The notes under the pieces are model-generated. The model ran no database searches, was not told where the DNA came from, and saw only the letters and a program-made list of their open reading frames with translations. DNA of 64,000 bases from Phytophthora hibernalis (Eukaryota; Oomycota; Peronosporomycetes; Peronosporales; Peronosporaceae), in contig JAAKBF010000378.1 in NCBI GenBank assembly GCA_012656075.1, forward strand, positions 1 to 64,000. The letters run 5' to 3'. The number at the start of each line of letters is the position of its first letter. Position 1 is the stretch's first letter. A program made the translations under genes and the position numbers. Below are positions 55,935-64,000 of the stretch, piece by piece.

Positions 55935-56337
55935 ACTGCCCCGGGCGTAATACGAGCCAGGCTGGTGAGTGTCTCGACCATCACTCCGCTCTCCAACTTT
56001 CCTTCGGTTGGAAATCTCGTCGAGTCAAGTGCTGTGATCTCCGGGAAGCCTGTCGAGGACGCCACTGCTTCTCTCGCTGACCAGGTAAGCCTCCCGCGCG
56101 TGGCATGCCTCTTGTTCTCGTCGACGGTCATCTAACCCGCCGCGTGTGTTCGCTTAACAGTTTCCCGTTGCGCCGCTACAGCTACTGCCGTCTCATCGAG
56201 TTGGTTCGTCACTGCGAGCTTATTTGCTCCTCAAGTGTCGTCGACCTCCTCGAGCGCTGTTGCAGGAGCGCTGTTCTTACGTCGTTGGACCTTCGCGCTC
56301 AAGTTTCTTCGCTCGGACCCGCTTAGTCGACTCATCG
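55935..56337 (+). other. Leader between the LTR and the H gag-like ORF
   Basis: About 400 bp without a convincing gene, rich in gtcgac/ctcgtcga-type sequence. It probably corresponds to the untranslated leader of element H. A weak primer-binding-site remnant is at its start. Confidence 0.45.
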
Positions 56338-58978
56338 ATGGAGTCTCAGGATCTGGTCGACTTGACGAACTCGCTGGGCTCGCCGGATTCTTCCGTCTCT
56401 GGGTCCAGCCAAGCCCGTACGCCCGCTGCTGAGGGCGCACACGGTCTTCAACAGGCTGATACTTCGGCTCGGTCGGAGTCGCCGGGATCATCAGTGGAAA
56501 TCGCCGGTAGCTCAGCTACGCTAGCTGAGTCAGAGGATGGCTCGGCGAATCTCGCGGCAGGCGATTCCGTTGGCCTCGCTGGGATCCGTCGAGCTCTCGC
56601 TCAGCAAGGAGAAGAGCAGAGACAGCGTGATGCTTATCTCGCTCAGCTGGTCTCGTTTCTGCTGACCAGCTCTCCTCCACCCGCCGACGCTTCAACGCGC
56701 CAGGCCATTCTTGGGGCAAAATCACCAGCTTCTATCTTGACTGCGTTGCAACGTGATGTTGTGCCTCTCCCGGATGTGTCTGCCGAAATCGCCGAGCTTC
56801 GGACCTAGCTGGCCAAATCTGAGCGAGTGGCTTCTGCTCGGTACAAGTGAATGGAGTCAGCGATCGCTGAGTCAGCCTCCATACGCCACCAGCTGGGTAC
56901 CGTCACGAAAGAGCTGAACGTTTATCGCTCCAGCTCTTTACGTTCGACTGAGATGACGGAGTCGTTCAACAAGACGATCGCTCAACTCACGGCGGAATCC
57001 CGGACCATTATTGCTCAGCAATGCGACCAGACCCGAGCTGCCGAGGCGACCATTCGGAAGCTTCAGGTTGAGCTCGAGAATCGCGATCGGACTTGTGCAA
57101 GCCTGGGTCAGAAGATTATTGAGATCAAGGCGGAGTTCACCACACTTCACGGGTTGGATTCAACATATTATCGCCAACTCCAGGAGGCAACGGTCTTGCT
57201 TTGCTCGGGTGGTGACCACGCTCTCCGCGAAGCTCGTCGAACGATCGAGTTGCTGTAGTACCGTCTTGCGACAGAAGCGTATTATCGCTCACCGCAGTCG
57301 CTACCCCGTATACGACGCGCACTTGGCTTTCGCTGCTCTGGGTGGCGTGGATGTCCCGGGACTGGATCCTAGGGACCTCCAAATCAACGCTCGTCTTTGT
57401 CGGCTACTCGCTGAGCGCTTCCCCGAGTCGTTGGAGCTTCGTTCTTCACGTCGTTGAATCCGGCCGAACGCATCCGTCGGTATTCTAACCCAGCGAATCC
57501 GACGGCGGTCGGCCCCGACGGAGCCGGTCTAAAGTGTTTCTCGCGGCGAGTTTGAGCGTCCCGTATCTGGCGAGGAGGTTTCGACGCATTGACGACTTTG
57601 CTCCCAGCGGAAGTGGTCGCTGAGCATGCGCCTTCGCTGCCTATGCCAGGGCGGCGCCGCCTCTGCTCCGGCGGCTGGTCTTAGCCGCGCCAATTCAGTG
57701 GCTATTATCCTCAGCGACACTCGCTGAGTCCTCCCCGACGAGGTTCCGGTCGAAGTTAATGAGGCTGAGGCTCACGTCGACGAGTCACCCGATCTTGGGC
57801 AGACTCGTCGAGCTCCGTTGATCCGGACTTGGCGAGTTCGTCAGCCGTTCTGGTGCGTTTATCTCTGGCCACGAGCTCTTCACTCGGTCGTATAAGTTCT
57901 TCGCCGAGTCCAGCATCTGGATCTGTGGCCTCCACTGACTCGTCGATGGAGTCGGCTCCACCATTGGTCTCGTCGAGTTCGTCTACTTCCGTAGCGACTC
58001 CTTCGCTGAGTTCTGTAGTCTCTGTTCCGGCTTCGACCAGCCCTACGGTGCCTCGTTCTCTCGGTTCTCCTCGACGTCGCCCTTCTCGAGCAGCAGCAAA
58101 GAATTCTGCTTGCATTACTCAGGCTGTTCTCGCCGAGTTAGACGTTCTTGACGAAGATGCTTTGGATGGTTCGCCAAGTCCAGCTTCGCCGAAGGTGGCG
58201 GGGTCCATCCCTTCTGGTGATATCGAGCTTGGAATCCCGCCGAGCCAGACCAGCGATTCGCTGACGAGTTCTCAGCCGTCACAGGTTGGTTCTCCTGTGA
58301 GCTCATCGAACGGGATGTCTCATCGAGATTTCCTTATGGACATCGAAGCTGAGGATAGCTGTTCATCGTCAGCTAGCACCGTGGTCCTCACGGACCGGGC
58401 GCCTCCACGCGGCAAGCTACAGAGCTATGCCGATGCTCGTCGAAAAGCTCCTCATTCTGTCAAGTGAGGAAGTGCACCGGCTCCTCGATCGAAGGGTTCG
58501 TCGAAGAAGCGAGCAGCTCCCAAGTCTTCTCGCCAGACTTCCAAGAAAGCCAAGAGCTCGTCGATCGTCACTGATTCTGGTCCCAAGTCGTCGAGCAACG
58601 TTATTCCGGTCTCTCAGGCAGCCAAATCCAAGGCTTCAGGCACCAAGACGGCACGAGCAACGGCTCCTGTCACCAAGTCGCCTGCGAAGGGCAAAGCACC
58701 GGTTGTTTCAAGCGTTCGACAGGTTCTAACTCATCGAAATCGTCCCAGAAGACTCCAAGCATTTCTTCGCCAAGTCAACCTCCTACGACCCCAGGTATAG
58801 TGGAATTGCCTGCCCCGTTGAAGCTTCCAATCGCAATGCTGCGTGCTCGTGCGGCACAGGCTGTTGCGCGCGAGGCCGGGAGACTCCTTCGACGCGTCAG
58901 ACTCGCAGCGTGGAGTTCTTCCATTATGGGTCCGCTCGTTGCTGGGCGAAAATGTTGGCATTCCCCGGTCAAGATAGG
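56338..58978 (+). pseudogene. Element H gag-like ORF with coiled coil, broken
   Basis: It starts MESQDLVDLTNSLGSPDSSV (56,338), a Ser-rich disordered region that leads to LAGIRRALAQQGEEQRQRDA. After a stop at 56,806 the frame resumes as a coiled coil (56,851-57,250): IRHQLGTVTKELNVYRSS, AAEATIRKLQVELENRDRT. Other frames follow: YDAHLAFAALGGVDVPGLDP (about 57,320), then 57,829-58,467 with Ser/Pro-rich sequence and LSHRDFLMD-like text, and a basic C-terminal part near 58,800-58,960 (PIAMLRARAAQAVAREAGRL). I infer a Gag-like structural protein from size, coiled coil and position after an LTR. No zinc knuckle or pol follows, because inverted element D2 starts at 58,979. The family is not recognised. 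Confidence 0.5.
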
Positions 58979-59690
58979 ATTGCTCTTACTGGTGTTGCAA
59001 TCTTCACAGGCTTGCACGTGCTTGACCACATCGGCATACAGACCGATCCAATAGTAATCGGCCTTCACTCGGTGATAAGTCATGACGATGCCTTGATGTC
59101 CTCCTTCGAAGTAGTTATGGCAATTCGCCAAGATTTCGTCAATGAGTGTGGTCGGCATTACGATTCTTAGCTTCGTGTCGTGCTCGTCGGGTCTACCTCG
59201 CTCTCTGCGACGGCTCATGTAATATAGTAGGCCGTCCCCACTGAGTACAAAACTATAGGCTACTTTGCCGGCGTCGCCGGCTCTTCGCCGAGTGAGCTCA
59301 TCGAATTCACCTCGCAAAAAAATTTCAGCTCAGACCATCGACATTCTTCGTCTTGCGCCGTTGATATCCGGCCTCGTCGCTCAGCTTGGACCACTAGAGG
59401 GTTGACGTCTTCAGCACTTAGCACTTCCTGATGTTCTGGGTAAGCTCTGCCCTGCTCTACTACCCGTTGAGCTTCTGGAGGTTGGTACTCCATTTCGAAC
59501 TTGTCGACTGGACTATCATTGTCGGGTAGACTCGGTGAATCGGACTCTACTAGCACGTCGGGTGCCGGTTCGCTCGCTGGGTCTAGTTCTTCGTCTTCGG
59601 CGAATCGGACGTGGCGAACTGGTTGAGTTTGACTTAGAGTAATCGCTGAGACTTTAGGAGGGCCTTCTTCTGCTTCCTTCGTCGGCCTTT
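58979..59690 (-). pseudogene. Element D2 integrase N-terminal part
   Basis: The minus frame from 59,556 has the same acidic linker as D1 (LVESDSPSLPDNDSPVDKFE). A frameshift in a run of seven A (about 59,316) leads into the zinc-binding domain FEGGHQGIVMTYHRVK ... CEDCNTSKS. The sequence then leaves the integrase at 58,979, so the whole catalytic core (D, D, E) is missing from this copy. Confidence 0.87.
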
Positions 59691-60564
59691 CCTCAACCTA
59701 CAGCTTTTCTTGCATCCGGTTTAACGTCTTTAGCTCATCTTTGCGGTCACCGCTAAGAACGACACACCCAGCTTTCGCTTCTAGAGCTTCCGTGGCTAAC
59801 GTATCCGCTGCTGAGTTGTAGCACCGGACTACATGGAGGTAGCGTACGGAGTTGAGGCGATCGATGAGTTCCTTGTGGCGTGCCAACTGAATTTGCAACG
59901 TCTCCTTCCTGCATGCGATCACCCCCATGGATGGCTGGATTGCGAGCCTGGAATCGCCGACTATTATAAGGTCGGTAATGCCCCGGTCAAGAGCCGCGAT
60001 GACGCCGTTATTCATTTCAGAGTACTCGGCGATATTGACCGTGGTTTCCAAGAGGTGAGCACTCGCAGTGATCACAATGTCCCACATCGGCAGCCGCCAC
60101 AAGATCCACCAGCAACTACCATAGCCGCCATACTTCTCCGTCTTCGCCGACCCGTCGATTGACAGGACGTATCCCACACAGTCGTGTGGTACGTGCGCAT
60201 ATAGCAATTCTGGGTCCAGGCGGACACTCGCCGAGTTCTTAGATGGTGGTGCAATGTGTGCTAACGACTCGTCGAGTTCAATGTGTGGAGTGATAGAGGC
60301 TTGCAACAGCTGAGCGAATTCGATATCCCGCTCTCGCACCCGTTTAATTTTCAAGTGGTAAGGTGAGAGCAGGACGGCGAAGCTCACTGGTCGCCCGTAC
60401 AATGTCTTCGACGAGAACACCCACTCTATCGTGGAGAACCGGGTGTAGACATGGATTGTCTTGCCCGCCACCAGCGTATAGAATATCTTCAGCAATTGAA
60501 GCAACGCAAGCACTTCTCGCTCGGCTGGGTGGTAGTTGACTTCGCTCTCTTTCAGCACTCGGCC
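58979..60564. repeat. Right arm of the 1.58-kb inverted duplication
   Basis: Reverse complement of 52,571-54,152. The outer boundary (60,564) lies inside the D2 RNase H and D2 continues beyond it, whereas the left arm is cut there. The inner boundary (58,979) is where D2 ends and D1 continues. Confidence 0.88.
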
Positions 60565-60918
60565 ACAGAAGCGGACTGGGTGCAGTTTCCCATCATGCAT
60601 CTGCATCAGGGTGCTACTCAACGACCAATCATTGGCAAAGACCATGACATGGACGTCTTTTGCTGAGTCGAAATGCCGTAGAATAGGCGCTTCTGAAACC
60701 TTCCGCGTTAGCTCAGCGAATGAAGCTCTGGTGGTCCATAAGTTGCTTCCACTACCGAAGTCATCTTCCTTGAGCTGATAAAGCACTGCTCCATACAACG
60801 CCAGGTTTTGGATGAACCGGCTGTAGTAATTGAGTGCACCAAGGAACGCCTGCACCTTTTTTCGACGAAGGCAATGGAAGATCAGCGATTGCAGCCAGCT
60901 TCTTGTGATCCGCGGCAA
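59698..60918 (-). CDS. Element D2 RNase H and second RNase H
   Basis: A 406-codon open frame. It opens with the RT-RNase H tether (FLGALNYYSRFIQNLALYG) and includes ILRHFDSAKDVHVMVFAND, FCGRVLKESEVNYHPAEREV and TRFSTIEWVFSSKTLYG. The second RNase H follows: YVLSIDGSAKTEKYGGYGS, VNIAEYSEMNNGV, DLIIVGDSRLAIQP and CYNSAADTLATEALE. All four expected catalytic residues (D, E, D, D) are present, making this the most intact dual RNase H in the window. It overlaps the RT frame by about 160 bp, which marks a one-base frameshift near 60,850. It degrades RNA of the RNA/DNA hybrid; the role of the second domain is not settled. Confidence 0.9.
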   Translation of the reverse strand: MPRITRSWLQSLIFHCLRRKKVQAFLGALNYYSRFIQNLALYGAVLYQLKEDDFGSGSNLWTTRASFAELTRKVSEAPILRHFDSAKDVHVMVFANDWSLSSTLMQMHDGKLHPVRFCGRVLKESEVNYHPAEREVLALLQLLKIFYTLVAGKTIHVYTRFSTIEWVFSSKTLYGRPVSFAVLLSPYHLKIKRVRERDIEFAQLLQASITPHIELDESLAHIAPPSKNSASVRLDPELLYAHVPHDCVGYVLSIDGSAKTEKYGGYGSCWWILWRLPMWDIVITASAHLLETTVNIAEYSEMNNGVIAALDRGITDLIIVGDSRLAIQPSMGVIACRKETLQIQLARHKELIDRLNSVRYLHVVRCYNSAADTLATEALEAKAGCVVLSGDRKDELKTLNRMQEKL

Positions 60919-61876
60919 TTCCGTCGGCCGTCACTTTGTGAGACAAGAAGTCGACCATCGGCTGGACAAAAATACTCTTGGTGAAACTCACACTGATTCT
61001 GCACTCGGCGAATCGGGTCAACAACCGGTCGAGCGTGTTGAGGCACTCGTCGAAGGTTGCCCCTCCAAAGCAAATATCGTCGACGAACGAACGTTGACCA
61101 AAGACTGGAATTAGCTGTGATTCGTCCGGTTCACCCGTACTGAACATGTCATTTTCAGGGCTGTTGATGAGCTCTTGCAGCGGGTCAGACTCGTCGAGAG
61201 CTCGGTAGTCGGCTTCAAATTTGGTGCTTAAACTCATCGAATCGGCCCCTTGCGTTAGCCGGGATGGTCGTTTCTTTCGCTGAGCTGTGGCTGCAGCCGC
61301 AGAGAGCCGCATCTTCTCGGCGAATGTCGCCCAGCCACCACTCGGTTGTACGAAACTCCAGAGAGCATTGTCGATGAGTCGCTGGTAGATCATGGGCGCA
61401 TTCTTTAGCCCAAACGGCATGCGCAACCACTCGAAGTGGCCGAGAGCACCGACCAGCGGCATTGCGTATTCCATGCTGACTGTAATTGCGTTCACCAGCT
61501 TGCAGCCGATACAAAGCCTAATGTCGACACCATTCTTCTTCACGATAATGACGATTGGCGAGGCCCAAGGGCTCTTCGAAAATGACACGAGCCCTGCCTG
61601 AATCCGCGCTTTCAAAAGCTCATAGAGTATGCTCAAGTTCTTCAGCGGCACTCGCCGAGCTCTTTGCTTGATGGGTTCGTGCCCTTGGACGTCGATATCC
61701 CAGACAACACCGTATGCAGGTGGTGGAAGCGCATTTCCGCTCGAGATCATGATATTTTCATGCCGTCTCAAGGTTTCGACTAGCTTATTTTGCTGTCGAA
61801 CATCGTGCGCTGAAGATAGTACGTTATCGCCTTCATAGTCTAGCTTCGTTGATAACGATTCCGTCAGGTCAGGCAA
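60761..61876 (-). pseudogene. Element D2 reverse transcriptase lacking motif A
   Basis: A 371-codon frame contains GNALPPPAYGVVWDIDVQG, SKSPWASPIVIIVKKNG, LCIGCKLVNAITVS, MEYAMPLV and then directly GALGHFEWLRMPFGLKNAP. About 38 residues present in B between these last two blocks, including motif A (LDAASGF) with its catalytic Asp, are deleted in frame. The catalytic box FVDDICFG is intact (about 61,090). The acidic insertion before it is present (NDMFSTGEPDES). CIDY reads CIGC. The ORF is open but the enzyme should be inactive. Confidence 0.88.
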
Positions 61877-63240
61877 AAGGCGAGCTCATGAGCATAATCT
61901 GTTAGACATTCATCGCTCGACAGGTGTTCAAACTCGGCGAGTTCTGACCCGTCTTCGAGGACGACGTCAGCCGTCGAGAGGTGCATCTCGAGTTCTTCAG
62001 CAGCTGCGAGGAACCGCAGCCGAAGGTCTTCAGCTGGGCCCTTGTGCAATGTAGTGTCTGACACTTCCAACTCGTCACATTCGACGAGTCCTGGCTCCTT
62101 TAGTGTAGGAGCGTGTCAAACTGGGTCAGGTCCCACTGGTCACCATTATCCATTTGGGTATTGCATCGTTTCTGATGCTCCTCGCTATGGACAGAGGTTA
62201 TCGCCGAGTGTTGCTGATCCAATGACGGCTGCTGCCATTCGCTTCTTTCCCTTTCCGTTGTATCGATGACCGAATCGTCAGTTTGCTTCGCCAAGAAGAT
62301 CGAATCGTCGGGTCTCGACGAGTATCCCTTAATGGCATCAGTCTGAGGTATTTCTCCGCTCGCTGAGTTAGATACACCTGTCGAATCTTCGTCAAACTTG
62401 TCGACTTATAGCGATTCACGAGTGTCGTCCTCCTCGGGTCTCGGTTTTATAGCCGTCGGTGTCGTGTATTGTGGCCTTTCGACAGCGGGAGGCTGTCGGC
62501 TAAGCCATTCCATATATAGCCGTTGCTCTTTCCTTAGGAGTTGGTTGTCGAGAGCGCCCTCGTAGGCAAGCACTTGCCAGTCGCGATATTTCGCTGAGTT
62601 CACCCATCATCCCGAGGCAGTACTCCGTGAGGAATTCATATAACTACCGGAAAGTGGGCTGGACACCACGTCAGGCTCGCGGTGATCTTCGTTAGCAAGA
62701 CCCGTAATGCTCGTCCAGCAGCGTTGTGCTCGACTATCGGAATCACCCCTTTCATTCGTCGAACCCACAACTCATGCGTCGAGTCGCTGGGGTGCCTCCG
62801 TCTCAACTTGAACTGAGCGATTTCTCTGCTCATGATGTCCAATGTCTCTCGTGGGCCTCCGATCACTTCTCGTCCGTACTCCGTGTCATCCACGTCTCTC
62901 GACGACTTGATTAATGAGACCACGACTTCATCGGGCAGTTTTGCCATCGATCAGGCTGGTATCAATAAGTCGGTGCCCAAGATCAGGTCGGCTCCGCAAG
63001 ATAAGGCATGATCCACACCTCAAATTCGTAAACTACTTCCCACCCCAGCGTAACCTTAACGATTGCGCGAGAGGTGGTCGCCACCTTTGACTAGGCGATT
63101 CCTTGGACATCGATCTTCATGTCATCGTTGGTCAGTCGCTTCAGCCGCAACTTCCTAGCGAATGCTTCGGTCGCAGCCGACATGTTTGCTCCGGTATCTA
63201 ACTAGATGTTTGTCCGCTCATCATTCACAGCTTCCATCAC
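61877..63240 (-). pseudogene. Element D2 protease and protease-RT linker
   Basis: Minus frames give the conserved order. A protease active site LDTGANMSA lies near 63,200, preceded by an in-frame TAG. It is followed by KLPDEVVVSLIKSSRD (62,940), FKLRRRHPSDSTHELWVRRM, AKYRDWQVLAYEGALDNQLL (62,590), QPPAVERPQYTTPT and a helix-rich linker LRLRFLAAAEELEMHLST (about 62,000). Several stops and frameshifts separate the pieces. The post-protease module is collinear with elements A and B. Confidence 0.75.
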
Positions 63241-64000
63241 TAGAGCTCTCATCCTCACTCGGCGATCGAACTTCCTCGATGACCACCATCCCAGTCGCTC
63301 ACCAGGGAGCAACTTCCATCTCTTCGCTTGACCTATCGAAATCATCGGTCGATGAGTTCCGTCCATACTTCCAATCGCTCGGTCTTCGTCTTCGTTCGAC
63401 TCGCCGGGCCCACTATTCTCGTCCACATGCTCTCGTCCGCTCTCTGCATCACTCTCATTCTCACTCCACTCGTCGGGCCGTTCCGCTTCCCCAACAAAAG
63501 CAAACACGTAGTTCGCTTCGACTGCTAGTTCTGCTGACTGTGACAGCCCGTTGTTGTCCAACCCAGTCATGGTTGGCGAGCCCACTAGTTTAAATGGCTC
63601 GACGAGTAGATGTCTTGAAGATCGTCCGGGACAATGGACTTGTCGACTGACGTCTTAACGAACTTGGCCAGTTTCTCGAAGCGTCGGAAGAGTTCGCACT
63701 CGCCTACTTCGTGCACTTGCTTGAAGAACTTGCAGCGTTGGCGACAAAGTGTGCATCGTGACCTGCCGCTCCGCAAGCTCCACACGGACCGTATGTCTTC
63801 CGCTCTCGAGACCCGTCTTGGCGATTAGCTTGTCCTTTGGGATTCGACGAGTTCTGCTGATATCGGTTGGAGTCTCCGGTCGTGTTACCGGCGTAATTGT
63901 AGTCCGAGTCTTCTTCAGAGTCTTGGTTGAGAACTTCGCTCGCGTCGCTTCTCCATTCGACGAGTCGTAGAGGTCGGTGTTTGCCGTGGATCGGCGAGTG
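63241..64000 (-). pseudogene. Element D2 gag C-terminus with zinc cluster (runs off the window)
   Basis: The frame at 63,585-63,785 contains CTLCRQRCKFFKQVHEVGEC and then ELFRRFEKLAKFVKTSVDKS, the counterpart of the second Cys/His cluster at the end of gag in A and E. The frame at 63,202-63,585 is an acidic spacer (DEWSENESDAESGREHVDEN) before the protease. The element continues beyond position 64,000, so its 5' LTR is not seen. Confidence 0.72.

Overview
The window looks like nuclear DNA from an oomycete, most likely Phytophthora or a close relative. This is inferred from three things: nested chromodomain-bearing Ty3/Gypsy retrotransposons, several with a second RNase H domain of a kind reported from oomycetes; very short introns (56-81 nt where I could place both ends); and two promoter sites resembling the oomycete initiator. 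There are no prokaryotic features and I see no rRNA, tRNA or CRISPR locus.

Layout. (1) 1-15,969 is one tandem satellite array of 20-bp monomers organised into higher-order units of about 251, 302 or 353 bp; its right edge is decayed and stops inside a retrotransposon chromodomain. (2) 15,967-39,430 is a stack of Ty3/Gypsy elements. Element A (21,637-32,985, minus strand) is nearly complete: two LTRs, primer-binding site, gag, protease, RT, two RNase H domains, integrase, chromodomain and a 3' ORF. It is inserted in element B (plus strand). B and a second family, E, are both cut at about 16,255 and 34,548, in a way best explained by an inversion of about 18.3 kb. (3) 39,500-40,330 carries a decayed transposase-like ORF. 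(4) 40,709-44,816 is a small host-gene island: a membrane-anchored GH1 beta-glucosidase (plus) convergent with a PLRG1/Prp46-type WD40 splicing factor (minus). Both carry single-base frameshifts, mostly beside C or G runs. (5) 45,110-45,990 holds a decayed membrane-protein gene and the promoter plus first codons of another host gene that runs into an LTR. (6) 45,990-64,000 is a second transposon mosaic: LTR and gag pieces of families F, G, J and H, and two inverted near-identical copies (D1, D2) of another dual-RNase-H Gypsy element.

How it fits together. Apart from the host island, the sequence is a record of successive retrotransposon insertions: G into F, J into G, A into B. Later events are a large inversion, a 1.58-kb inverted duplication and satellite expansion. 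Most element ORFs are broken. Catalytic residues are lost in specific copies: the second RNase H of A, the RT of D2 and the integrase of D1. I found no cellular operon or defence system. The most interesting material is structural: the satellite's architecture, the inversion, an insertion next to the RT catalytic box, and family-specific short-motif enrichment.
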